Source of the DNA: Amborella trichopoda | Lineage: Eukaryota; Streptophyta; Magnoliopsida; Amborellales; Amborellaceae | Direction: 5' to 3' | DNA: 64,000 nt | NCBI RefSeq assembly: GCF_000471905.2 | Contig: NW_006498469.1 | Coordinates: 661,581 to 725,580, forward strand | Shown: positions 46,798-58,180 of the stretch, one piece after another | Position numbering within the stretch: position 1 is the stretch's first letter | How the letters are laid out: each line of letters begins with the position of its first letter | The notes under the pieces: generated by a model | What the model was told of the DNA's origin: nothing | Databases searched by the model: none | Seen by the model: the letters and a program-made list of their open reading frames with translations, nothing else | Position numbers and translations under genes: made by a program

Positions 46798-49398
46798 TGG
46801 TTAGGTGCCTTGATCTCGCCCTCCGAATTTAGGTGATCTGGCGGCACATGTCTCAGGTTTCTGGTGAACTGAGGATTTGAGATCGCTCTCTCGGAAACTT
46901 GTTCAAGGATAAGGGCAGGTATACCAACCAATGAGAGAGGAATTTTAAGTCGGTTCGAGACTTACTTAGGCTGGCTTATGTGGGCACCCTCTTAGCTGCT
47001 TGAGCTGGTTTGCAATCGCCTCCGTTGACTTGTAATCCTCTTGTTTTTTTTTTTTGCAGAACACTTATATGGTTAATTTGTAAGACAAGTGGGTCGAAGG
47101 CACCCACCCTTGTCTTAGGCCAACGCACTTTCACATGAGAAGGCGATGAAGTGCAAGGTTCGGTGAAAGATGGAGAAGAGAAGAGAGCATGACATAGGGG
47201 TGAGACTAACATGACAACCAAAAATTACTGAATCGGAGTGGTAGCAATATGGGTATGGTTCTCAGGACTACCACGGCAACAATACTACTCAAAACCAGGT
47301 CGGCGCGGCGGTGTTGAAGTAAGTCTATCATCAGTTAAGTGAGAAGAGAAAGGGATGAAGAGAAGAGGGCGAGACAACAAAGAGAAGAGAAGTCCGGACG
47401 TCAATAGGCATCGCTGTTGACAATGTGAGGAGACAACACATCCCTTACGGATGACGCTGACTCCTGACGAGGCACACGGTGATGGTTTCTCCTAAGTCAC
47501 ACGGCAAGAGGCGTGGGACACAGGGAGAATGGCAATGGGCACTGGATGCTCGGAGGAAGCTCGCGGACGTGCGTAGGAAGCTCATGGACGTGCGGAGGAA
47601 GCTCGCGGACTGTGATGGGTGTTATCAGAGCCTTTAGCGGGCAGCGATAGTCTTCACTAGACGCACATTAGAGGAGGAAGACCCTTGCGAGAAAAAACAA
47701 ACTTTGCCATCTGGGTTCTTCGCCAAGATGTCACAACTACGTCTATAGGCAGTGATAGACAATACCATCTACAAACATCACTAGAATAAAGAGACAAGTG
47801 AAGAGAAGAGGAGGGCGACTCGTGCATGGTGCTGCCATTGCCATGCACAACCCATGAGACCAAGGGAGAGGCATGCATGACACTGCCATTGCCGTGCACG
47901 AACTCTACAAGGAACTCAGACGAAGAAGAGGGAGAAGAGAGGGGAGATGAGAGAGAAGAAGAAAAGAAAAAGAAGAGAGAGAAGGTTTACCTCAACCTTG
48001 GTGGTACTGGTCAAAAGTTTTCTCACCTCACTCCCTCTCTCAAACATGAGACAACAATGGTAAGAAAGAGAAAATTTTATTAAGTGAAAACTCTCTCTTG
48101 TGTGTGTATTTGTCGCTTTTTTCTGCGTACAATGATGGTACGTATATAGAAGTGTGCCCCAAACATGGGTGGAAGATCAAAGTAACCCTAATTGCTGGAA
48201 ATTAAGATTAAATTGAATTAAAAGAAATTAGAAAATAGGGCCTAAAATGACAGATTTGCCCCTTTCTAACAAGTTGTGGAATTCTAGAACAGTCCCTGTG
48301 TTGCCCTAGGACTTGTGTGATCTTGCATGGCTGATTCGGGGTCCTGGTTGATCGTAAGATGATTGTTTTCTTGTAGGGCTCGATATGGCGAGCGATTTGA
48401 TACCAACTTTAAGCCATGGATCATGTTTTTGATGCATGATCATGTGACTTGAAATTTGAGTAGATCTTGAAACTTTGAATCGATAGTGTGTTTTTTCCTT
48501 GATGTTTTTATGTGTTTTCTTCACTGAATCATATTGAGCATGCCACTAATATCACGGGCAACAAATGTAGCTCAATTCCGTGGCCGAACGGAGATTTTAC
48601 AAGTTTGGAATTTTTGCCAGAATTAAGGATTCCAGTGATAGAATTTGCAAACCATTTGTCGGCATCGTATCTAGAACCCGACCGTTAATCATGTACGGGG
48701 TTTAGGTCAGAGATGGGTCGAGACCTTATGCTCACAATGGAATTTGTCCCGCATCGATTAGGCTTGTGAGCGGTGTGATTTGGCCACTTGTGCGAGGCAC
48801 GACGCTACTGAATTTCTTGTACTTTCTTCACGAATCAGCAACTTTTCTCTAGCTTTTCTTCACGCTCGGGTATCGTCACGTGGCGTGCTACATATCGAAT
48901 CGCTCGTCTTGACACGACAAACATGCTCACCAAATTTGAGCATGATCCAAATTAGGACGAGTGAGACATGAGTGTCAAAATTCACTGGTCATGACTATCT
49001 CTTCAATGGTGTAGTGTTACAGGGTGGCCGCACAGGAATCGCATGCGACTTCTCTTGTTTCACTCTTTTGCCTCTAACTTCTTTTTAGAATGTCCGTTTG
49101 AGCTAAAACTTGACCTCTGGGGACTTTCAACAGTGTCGGATCCAATGGTGGTGGTCCCATATCAATTTGAGATGCTGAAAATGTAGATCTAGTTATAGGG
49201 GTTCGTTTCAGGGTGCTAGAGGCCGATTTTGCTGAAACTATTTCTCAGTTTACACTGTCTTAGACATGTCAAAATGTGACGAAACTTGGCAAGAGACTCT
49301 TGAGGTAACTCATGAAGATCTTGGCCAGTTATGGGGCGGTTATGAGACTGTCACAATTTCCACTATTTGCTAGGCCTTGATTGAGCTGGGGAACCCCA
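46798..49398 (-). repeat. Element B 3' LTR
   Basis: About 2.6 kb from TGGTTAGGTGCC to GGGGAACCCCA. Matches 60729-63276 throughout, by eye roughly nine bases in ten over a 200-bp sample (47050-47250 against 60960-61160). Minus-strand TATA box at 48143-48149 divides U3 from R-U5. Small frames inside (for example 47826-48083 on +) are not genes. A purine tract directly upstream (minus sense) of the LTR is not obvious. Confidence 0.78.
48143..48149 (-). promoter_or_regulatory. TATA box of element B 3' LTR
   Basis: Minus-strand CTATATACG; the 5' LTR has CTATATATACG at 62042-62049 at the same place. Confidence 0.55.
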
Positions 49399-49879
49399 TG
49401 TTGATGAAAAATACCTTCCAACAGCATGCCCCACCGATTGTTGTTCTTTGATAGAATCAAGAAGTGCAATAATTCAGGAAGTTTGAGGGATCTTTGTCAA
49501 ATTCCACACCCTCAAGAGACTATCGGTGGTTCTAGAACATGAGGCCTTTGTTTAGACCTCATCGTACAAAACCAGGCCTTTTTTAAAGGCTAAATGCTAC
49601 GAACCTCCGATCGTCATTGTTTGCTGCTACACGAGGTTTGCTTTTGATGCTCAAGGTATCTCTTGTAGGTCCCATCTAGCGGGGTCCAGTCTGGGGCTTC
49701 TGACCCAACCCGAAAGTTTGGTCCCATGTAGGCTAAGGGATTTGGCGAAGATGTACCTGAATCATGTGGAAGGTTAGTCTATGGCTTCATTAGTTTCTTG
49801 CCTTTGTGATGGCTCTTAGTGTTTCCAAATGAATCTTTTGGTCATCGTCTTCACCCCCAAGGACTCTTGTTGTTGTTGA

Positions 49880-50595
49880 ACTGGGGAGATCTTATGTGGC
49901 TCTCACTCCCTGACGAGCCATGAAACTGGGGAGATCTTTTATGGCTCTCACTCCCTGATGAGCCATGAAGCTGGGGAGATCTTATACAGCTCTCACTCCC
50001 TGATGAGCCATGAAACCGGGGAGATCTTATGAGGCTCTCACTCCCTGATGAGCCCTGAAACTGGGGAGATCTTATGAGGCTCTCACTCCCTTATGAGCCA
50101 TAAAATTGAGGAGATATTATGCAGCTCTCAATACCTGATGAGCCAGGAAACTGGAAAGATCTTATGAGGCTCTCACTCCTTGATGAGCCATGAAACTAGG
50201 GAGATCTTATATGGCTCTTACTCCGTGATGAGCCATGAAACTGGGGAGATCTTATGAGGCTCTCACTCCCTGATGAGCCATGAAACTGGGGTGATCTTAT
50301 GCGGTTCTCACTCCCTGAGGAGCCATGAAATCGGGGAGATCTTATGCGGCTCTCACTCCCTGATAAGCCATGAAATTGGGGAGATCTTATGAGGCTCTCA
50401 CTCCCTGATGAGCCATGAAACCGAGGATATCTTATGCAGCTCTCACTCCCTGATGAGCCATGAAACCGGGAGATCTTATGTGCTCTCACTCTCTGATGAG
50501 GCATGAAACCGGGTAGATCTTATGCGGCTCTCACTCCCTGTTGAGCCATGAAACCGGGGATATCTTATGTGCTCTCACTCCCTGATGAGTCATGG
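49880..50595. repeat. 45-bp minisatellite in element B 3' UTR
   Basis: About 16 head-to-tail copies of a 45-bp unit, GGGGAGATCTTATGAGGCTC + TCACTCCCTGATGAGCCATG + AAACT. Unit starts were checked at 49886, 49931 and 49976. One copy lost bases near 50468. Because 45 is divisible by three, the minus strand is open for about 100 codons as GSSGSESRIRSPQFH repeats (50504-50196). No spacers, so not a CRISPR. The equivalent place in element A has no such array. Confidence 0.92.
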
Positions 50596-51419
50596 AACTG
50601 GGGAGTTGGCTGAGGCTGTGGAAGTGCGTCAACTTACTTTGCCAGTCCAAGTGCCCTTTCACGGGTTTTCACTTGAGCATGAGAAGTGTCACCATGAGGA
50701 TGGTTTTCACCAACTTCTATTATTTTTGGGCTCTTTTACCCATGACTTTGTAGTCATGTCCACCCTTTTCATCCATTTTTTCTCACGGCGCCCTCTTGAG
50801 TTTTTAACCGTGCATGGGTTTCTTTTTCCACGAAACTCTTTTACTCATGGTTTCGTGACCATGCTCGTCCCTCATTTTTACTCATGGCTTTTCCTTGTCC
50901 AGGTGTACACCATGCCTTCTTTATTTTTGAGAAGGCATGTTTTAGGGTCGTGCCTTTGAGACTTGTGTGAAGCCTTTTAATGTCATGTGGTATGGACACG
51001 CACTATTGTTTAGGGTCATACAACTGGACCGTAGTAGTAAGGAATGACAGTCTGTAGAGGCCACAAAGTGAGTCTGGTGATGACTTTCACTCACTTTGGA
51101 GGATGGCATGAAGTTGCCTGTGGAGATTTGATTGGATGGTAGGTGAAAGGTGGTGACCCACTAGTTGACGACGAATAAGGGTGCCAAGATGGTTTGCCAT
51201 TTAGTGAGCATGGGTAAGACTCACTGTAGAATGATGAAAGATAGTGAAGGTAGCCCACGCACATGAATGGGCTGGCGAGGGAAGATGTGCGTGGAGATGT
51301 ACGTAAAGGGCGTGTGCGCCTAAGTAGGCTCACTGGGGAGAAGAAGAGGGTATGCGCACACAAATGGGTCGGTTAGGGAAAGCATGCACGTGGAAGGGGT
51401 GTGTAATTAACAGAGGCAT

Positions 51420-52545
51420 GTTTTAAGGTCGTGCCTCCTAAAACTGGGCAAAGCAGTTTAACGTCATCAGGCTAAGATGCGCACTATAGTTTATGGTCAT
51501 ATAGCTTGGACCATGGTTATGCAGTTTTAGGTCATCTAACCAGGACCGTGCAGTTTAAGGTCGTGCAACTAGACCTCCGCTATAGTTTAAGGTCACATAG
51601 TTTGGACCTTGACTATGCAATTTTGGGTCATGCAGCATGGACCGAGTATGAATCGCCATTTCAGTAAGGCTGCTTGAGGGGTAGGTATGTTGACAACAAT
51701 CTGACTTTCTGGGGATAAAGATAGTTAAGGCTATACATATACGAAGAGATGTAGATGAAGGTGGTGATCCTATGAGGTGTAGTAAATGGGAGAGGCTTCA
51801 CTGAGAATTAGGAGGGCCAGTGTGACTCCACGAGGATAGTGAATATTGATGTGCATGGAACTCTAACATGCTAGAGCATAGATGAACCCCACTGTGGGTC
51901 GAAGGGATAAGAATGGCCTTAACTCTCTGGAGATGACAAGGTGAGTACGACCCTTGCATACATCTAACTCCGTTGGGGATCTAGTTGGAGTTATACGTAT
52001 GGACTAGTTGGAGTTATGCGTATGGACTATTTGTCACACGACGCGTTACAGTTTTAAGGTCTTGTAGCTCGGACCATGGCTATGTAGTTTAAAGTCATAC
52101 AGCTAGGACCATGCAGTTTGTGGTCGTGCAACTAGACCTTTGCTATAATTTAGGGTCATATAGTTTGGACCACGATGCTAAGCCTTTTATCGTCATGTTG
52201 TCAGGACGTGCATTATGGTTTAAGGTCACATAGTTGGACCATGGTCGTAAGTTTAGAGTCATGCGACAAGGACTTTTGCAGTTTTAAGGTCGTGCAACTA
52301 GACCTCCGCTACAGTTTAAGGTCATATTTTAGACCATGCAGTTTAAGGTCGTGCTCCTAGACCATGGCTGTGCAGTTTAAGGTCATGCAGCACGAACCGT
52401 GGCAGTGCAATTTAAGGTCATGCAGTGTAGATAGTGACAATGCAATTTAAGGTCATGCAGTGCAGACCGTGGCAGTGCAGTTTAAGGTCATGCAGCATGG
52501 ACCATGGCAGTGTAGTTTAAGGTCATGCAGTGTGGACCGTGGTAG
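51420..52545. repeat. TTTAAGGTCATGCAG minisatellite in element B
   Basis: Irregular units (25-40 bp) at 51420-51640 and 52050-52400; the terminal four units starting at 52407, 52442, 52477 and 52512 are exactly 35 bp apart (GCAGTTTAAGGTCATGCAGC, then ATGGACCATGGCAGT). Same family as 36780-37165. Confidence 0.85.
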
Positions 52546-52765
52546 TAGTGAGGGAACGCGGCTCCATGGGGAATACAGCTGTCACTAGGGACTAGGCTCT
52601 CTGAGGGGTGAAATTGTGGTGTAGAGCATGAACTTCCTGAGGATAAGGAATGATGGTCTAAATAGGACTGCCACGACATGCTATGACACTAAGTTAGGTC
52701 CCTTGGTGAAGCACGCAGCGGCATCCCTTGATGTTCTGTCGGGGGCAGTCTCCAGCACTGATGGG

Positions 52766-52773
52766 TATAAAAG
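52766..52773 (+). promoter_or_regulatory. TATA box upstream of the antisense ORF
   Basis: GGGTATAAAAGGGAG on the plus strand, followed by a purine-rich, ATG-poor leader into the antisense ORF at 53609. Inference: a promoter for the antisense ORF. The block is conserved in A (38016). Confidence 0.45.
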
Positions 52774-53608
52774 GGAGACCAAAGGGTAAAACAAGAGAAA
52801 GCTTTATAGAGAAAGAGAAAGTCAAAGCATTTTGTGAGGGTTTTTTGGAGAACACTTCCCAGCCAAAACTTGCAGAGACAGGTCCTTAGTGAATTTTCTG
52901 GCGATCTTCAGGAGGTGCAAAGCTTCGCAGCATGATTGCAAAGACTTTTCAACAAGTGCTGAGGCTTTCTGAGTAAGGAAGAGGGTCTCTCGAGGCCTTA
53001 GAAGAATTTGCAAACCTTGTTGGGGTTCGAATGCTGCTCTGACCGTTCAGCTGCTGAAATGGAGGTCGTAGAGAGTTCGGAGGGCTTTGTCAGCTCTCTG
53101 TTTGTTGGAGGAGAAGGAGAAGGAGAAGGGGCTGCATTGAGCTCACCGGAAACTTAGCGGAGTTTCGATGAGCTTTGGTGAACTGCTGAAGTGGGAAACC
53201 AGGGAGAAGGGCAATCCACAGGGTCTCAGGGAAGTCTTCTGGGGACTTTCGATGGTTTTTTGCTAACTCCAGCAACGAGCAAAAGGAAGGGAAGGATTTT
53301 CTCGATGGGCGGGAGTTAATTTTCGATGAAGAGGGGAAATGCTGGTGGGAAACCGAAGGGGGAAGACGAAGGGTCGTGAGGCGGCGAACGATCACCTCCG
53401 TACGTGTAGCAATAGGCCACGCCGCAAGTGTTAGGCGGCGTGTCTAGATTCCAAGGGTCGTACATGCGATGCGTGCTGACAGCTAGAGTGAGGCATTAAT
53501 GCACCTTGGTTCGTGGGCCGTCGATAGTCATTAGTTGATCACGAGAAGGCGATTCCCTTCTAGTGGTAGATGGTGATAGTCCTGCTTTTGGATATGATCC
53601 TCCTATAA

Positions 53609-54603
53609 ATGTCTTCTCAGCGATCAGCCAAGGCCTCTAAAGCTTTCAGAATGCGGGATTCTTCAAACTGGGAGCTCATTGTTATTGAGGACAAGGAGCC
53701 TATCGTTAATAAGAACAAAACACGTCTCTCTCCTCAACCTACTATTTCTAGAAGTGAGAGCAAGTGTGACCTGATAGAAATGAGCAATGAGGCGATTCCC
53801 CTTCCCATCCTGAGAGGGAGCTGTGCACCTTCTACTTGAAGGGAATTTATCATAGGCACAACTTTTGTAATCACTTCCTTTGCGAGGCAAGTTGTTTATC
53901 CCCTCGTTTGACGCATTTGGGGAGGCTTTTTCATATCATAGGTCGTGATGCATTTCCCTACACAAGTTACCAGGCTCAAATCGCCATAACGTCTCTGAAG
54001 ACAATGAATGTGATCTTCTCAGGGCCGCTTATAGACTTTTCAGCTGGGCTTCTTTCTTCGAGCTGGTCGAGTTCCCTCTTTTAATGGAGAACCTTTTAGA
54101 CTTTAATATCCCTTGTGCAGACTTGTTCAAAGAAAAAGAGGTTGAACTAGCTCAGTAGGCTAGGGGCGGTTTTGATGGTAGAAGAATCAGCTTCTATTGA
54201 GAAACATCCCTCTATCAGGCCTTTACTTAGGTTCTTCCCTATACCTCTGACCGTCATAGATTTTGCGATGGCACGCTTGGGTAAGCTTGCAACCAACATG
54301 CTCATGCGTCAGTTTGTTCACTCTGATTTTGAGATTTTGTCTTCAGAGATTCCTTCGATATTTAAAGAAATCGCATGTTTTGAAAATGAGGATGACATGA
54401 TGATCCTTGAGCATAACATAAATGATTTGCAAGGCTTGCTTACTGCGGTTTGTGAGGTAAGAAGAGACCCATTTTCACCTCAATTCGTATGCGTAGAATA
54501 TCCTGCTTTGGTTAGTAAGTTTGCTCCTCTCCGGGAGGCAGCTATGAAGGATGGGATCAAATGGACTCAACAAGACTATTATAGGCTTAGTCTTGAGAAT
54601 TGA
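53609..54603 (+). pseudogene. Antisense ORF (aORF-like) of Tat element B, frameshifted
   Basis: Plus-strand coding on the opposite strand from the rest of element B. First frame, ATG at 53609: MSSQRSAKASKAFRMRDSSN, open to 53839. After a +1 shift near 53820 it reads CTFYLKGIYHRHNF and goes on to 54080. Near 54025 it moves to a frame with AYRLFSWASFFELVEFPLL and DLFKEKEVELAQ, stops near 54156, and resumes at 54172-54603 with LRFFPIPLTVIDFAMARLGK and a clean stop. Roughly 330 residues, not low-complexity, predicted mostly helical, no nucleic-acid-enzyme motif seen. Position between sense coding and 3' LTR, and orientation, match the antisense ORF described for some Tat elements; its function is unknown to me. 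Confidence 0.6.
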
Positions 54604-55520
54604 GCTGACATCTTTATTTATAATTCCTTGAATTCAAATCCATGTTTGTAACAACCCTTGATGAATGAAATAACTCTTTCCTCTTCCATGTGTATTGCAT
54701 GTCCTTTATTTTTCCCTTTTCTTTCGTTTCACTGCTTCCGTCCCTTCATGGTTTGAGACGAGAAAGAGTAGCCCACTTCTTGCTTCATCTTGTGGCAGCT
54801 TGCTATGGCTTCAATGACCTCGAATGGGGGAGCAATTGCTACCTCACCCCTGAGTGTTTGATTGGAGAGGGTCTCATAAATCATGGTCCTCATGATTTGA
54901 TGAGCCTGCTCACTGTAAATGCTCAAGTCTTGGGGAGCTTTGGCTTCAATTCGGGGTACATTGCTTTTGAGCTCGTCATAAGTCTTAGTCTCAGGGACAA
55001 ACTTCTTTAAGTGCTTTGAAGCGACGCGCATAACCTTTAGCTGATTTTAGAGGTTACGCAACTCGCTTTTTAGCTCCACCATGGGGTCATGTTCCTGAGA
55101 GCCAGAGGGTTGACTCTTGTCAGCCTGTACTTCCTCGACAACCCTGGAGAAGTGTAGGACCTTCTTTTAGCTTCCGGTGATCTCCTTGTTCAAGGAGGAT
55201 GGAATTTTGAGCACCCTCCGTGGCGATTAGTGCACCAGTTCTGCCTCTAGGAGAGCCATGGGGACATGTAAAACCTTTTGTTGGTCTAATGTATAAATGA
55301 CCCTTGGTGTTGGAAGGTCCACCTCTGGGGCTTCCTCAGGCTTAGGGGCTATTTCTGACTCGTCGTTTTGTTCTGGCGATTTGGAAGTAGAGGGAGAAGT
55401 TTCATCTTCGGGAGAGGATACCTTGACCTTGGAGAGGTGGCAAGGTATACTTGGGTGAATGAGGGTCAAAGGGAGGATCTTGACTTGTCTTTCCTCTTCT
55501 TTGGACATATCCATGATCAT
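54604..55520 (-). pseudogene. Element B degraded region between protease and aORF
   Basis: Minus-strand pieces 55520-55227 (Pro/Glu/Ser-rich, SPEDETSPSTSKSPEQNDES) and 55031-54729 (VASKHLKKFVPETKTYDELK). In the minus-sense order they lie after protease, where RT should begin, but no RT, RNase H or integrase motif is found. They may be the pro-pol linker fused to unrelated sequence. The core polymerase is deleted. Confidence 0.4.
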
Positions 55521-55696
55521 TCACTCCATATCCTCAACATCATCATGAGACGAAGGTCCTATCTCTCTCACAACTTCCAATCATCGTCTTTTGGCTTTTC
55601 TGATGCTGGAAGGTCTGTGAAATTCTACTTGGCATCGGCGTAGTGAGTTTCAGGTACGGGGAATGGTCTTTTGTCAGCATAGACCGTGTGTTGCCT

Positions 55697-56365
55697 TCAA
55701 TCTTGGCTATACTTGAAACATTGGTGGAGCATGGAAGGAACCACCCTTGGATCGTGAAGCCAAGGATGACCAAGAAAGACATTATAAGAGGTATAGGTGT
55801 TGATTACGAGGAACTGAGCGTAATTGTTGAGATCCCCAATCTTGAGGCGAAGACGCATTGTGCCACCTGGCATTTCTCTTGATTGGTTGAACCCTTGCAC
55901 AATGATGTGGGTAGGAGTGAGGTCGTCAGACCATAATCCTAGTCGGGTGAGAATCCTTCTTGGGTTCAGGTTAACTGTTGATCCTCCGTCCAACATAATC
56001 CCATTGAGAGGGTAGGCATGCAGTTCACCATTCACGAAGAAGGAGCGATTATGGAATTTGCCTCCCAACTGAAGGTCATCTTCGAAAAAGGACCCACTTA
56101 GAATGGTTGGGTCAACCTCAATAGGTTCCACCTCAGTCTTGTACACCTCTAGGTTAGAAAGAGCTTGAACCAGAGCCATACGATAGTCTCTAGACAACAT
56201 GAGGGCATCATAGCTACTTAAAAGGGCGAGAAGCTTTATCAAGTGCCCAATTACATCGTATTTTACTTTATCATCATTCGTCTTCTGTGTTCCTGATCCA
56301 GTCACTGGTATAGATGGTAGGGTAGGCTTGGGAACATGCTTTGATTGAGTTCTGATTTGTGACAC
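55697..56365 (-). pseudogene. Element B protease
   Basis: Frame of 222 codons. It starts with SQPVSQIRTQSKHVPKPTLP-type linker, then PR: YKTEVEPIEVDPTILSGSFF, LNGIMLDGGSTVNLNPRRIL with the active-site DGGS of Tat proteases, LGLWSDDLTPTHIIVQGFN, VINTYTSYNVFLGHPWLHD. The active-site Asp is intact. One of the few unbroken enzyme domains here; without gag and pol in frame it is still a fossil. Confidence 0.75.
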
Positions 56366-57480
56366 TGGCTGACTTTGTTTAGCCGGTACGGTTTCGGTTG
56401 ATGGGGTAGTAATAGGAATTTGTACTTAGGATGTAGATGTTTGAGGTTTAGGCTTAGGGGAAAGTGAAGGATCAGAAAATTTGAGGATCTTGATCTTTTG
56501 AGGTGTGGCCTGCAGCTTCTTTCTCGATCTTAAGTTCATTTGCCCCTTGCTAGATGGTCCTTCAAAGATCTGCACCATGTGGGAGGCTTCTTTAGAAGAG
56601 GAGGTCGAGGATGACTCGGCTTTAGCCCGGGCTACCAGGACGTCGACGGCTGTCGAGAATCCTGCCTCCTAGGCCAGCATTTCTTTGAAGCGCTCTTGCT
56701 GTGACATGATGAGGCTGGTGCCTCCGAACACTTTTTTTAGAGTGTCAAAATCTGAGTATCGCCGAGCAATACATGCAAAAAGAATAAAGGAGGGGGAAGG
56801 AGAAGAAGAGTTCGAACGTTCCAGGCAGCTTTTTACGTCGTCGTCGGAGTTGGACATTTGCAGGGGGTATTTAAGGTCATGCCTCGGCTTTGACCGTTGT
56901 GGGGTGCTTTTAATGTTGTCACCCATTTTGGCCGACTCCTGAGATATTGATAACTCAAGGCCGTTTGCCTGATTGGACGATAAGATGAGGTGAGCTACGC
57001 TTGGGATGAAGTCCTGCAAGGTCGGCAACGGAGGAAGGGGACTGAGGAATTCTTCCTCGACTAGTGGCTGAGGAAGATGGTTCCTTCGGCGGGCTGACCT
57101 AAGTGCTCGCTATCTCCTTCGGGATCCCTGAGGGGGTGTTTGGATCGCCCTATCAGGCTGGTGAGTCACCCTAGCTTGGTAGATTGCCTCATGTTCAAGG
57201 ATTTGAGTCTCCTTCTCCCATGGTAGACTTCTCAGAGATGAGAGGTTGAGGGCTCTGAAAGGTCTAGTGCATGCTCATGAGGGGCTTGTAGTGGGGCTTC
57301 CTCTTGAACAGGAGCGAGGGCTTGGACGTGTCATGAGAGAATCGTACAGACGAGGTGGCCTTGTTGGACTTTCTTTGAGATTATGGCCTCGAACACAGCA
57401 CACTCCTTGAGTTCGTGATCTCACACTTGGTGATAGGGGCACTAGAGTTTTCCCGTGCCCAAGGCAAGGCGCTTATGCTG
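56366..57480 (-). pseudogene. Element B gag-pro linker and second zinc motif
   Basis: Stop-broken. Near 57430 it reads WCPYHQV then stop then DHELKECAVF, equivalent to WCSYHQIWGHDMSEC in A. 57028-56669 is Ser-rich linker with DFDTLKKVFGG, matching A at 43729-43337. About 56600 down it joins the protease frame. Confidence 0.55.
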
Positions 57481-58120
57481 TCAGACTGACTTGGGGGTGA
57501 CAAGACCTTGCTGGAGCATTGCCTCAAAGAGGGCCCGTAGAGGGTCTTGCTCAGTATTTTGCTGGGCTTTCGTCAGGGGATCTTCTTGCACAGACCGAAG
57601 AAGGACTTGAGGGCGTCTTGCCGAGTCGCCTTGAACCTCTTGACACTGTTTCAGATTTTCTACCAAGAGTTTATGGAAGCCAGTGCACTAGCTGATGTCA
57701 TGACCTAGCATCTGGGAGGTTCTCGGTCCCTAGATGTAGGAACTTAGGTTGCCTTGTCGGCTTTGGGGTGGCAAACCCTTCTTCGAGCATTATAGAGAAA
57801 AATGCAAGAAGGATAGCGGGTGTCCCGTCGTCCTCTTGGATGGTGACAATGTGAGATGCCTCAGCTGCCCCTAATGTGTTTTTCAAATCTTCGAGCTTTA
57901 TCTGACCCTTGTTGATAAGGGCCTCGATAGTGTCGTTGAGCTTGTAGCAGTCGTGAGTGGGGTGGGCTACTCTCCTATGATAGGTGCAGTACTTCTCATT
58001 CGACTCTTGCCCTGACGACTCTACAAAGGTGACCTGTGGCAACTGGATCATGTTCTGTTCTAACAATAGTTGGAGTAGTGCAGTGGTCCACTCCTTATCA
58101 AAGGGGTAAACCTTATTCTG
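57481..58120 (-). pseudogene. Element B gag C-terminal part with zinc-binding motif
   Basis: Frame 58066-57698 carries KYCTYHRRVAHPTHDCYKLN (CxYH...H...C complete), then IEALINKGQIKLEDLKNTLG and ASHIVTIQEDDG, closely parallel to A 44687-44235. A frameshift leads to 57666-57481. Confidence 0.75.
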
Positions 58121-58180
58121 GTGCTAGGTTTAGTAGTCGTTCTGCTCACTGTTTTTAGAAGGCAGGACCGCATTGTAGGA

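Larger units (their letters stand above)
49399..53608 (-). other. Element B 3' UTR with tandem repeats
   Basis: Between the antisense ORF and the 3' LTR. Contains the 45-bp minisatellite (49880-50595), a spacer with homology to element A (50640-51070), TTTAAGGTC repeats (51420-52545) and a TATA-plus-leader block on the plus strand (52766-53608). Repeat arrays in this place are known for Tat elements. Confidence 0.65.

Noticed and set aside
46350..46931. 193-codon minus-strand frame
   Set aside because: Half is CT-tract translation and it crosses the A/B junction at 46797; no domain.
50196..50504. 102-codon minus-strand frame with 15-residue repeats
   Set aside because: Follows from the 45-bp minisatellite having a length divisible by three.
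49880..50595. Regular repeats considered as a CRISPR array
   Set aside because: Units are contiguous without unique spacers, in a plant retrotransposon.
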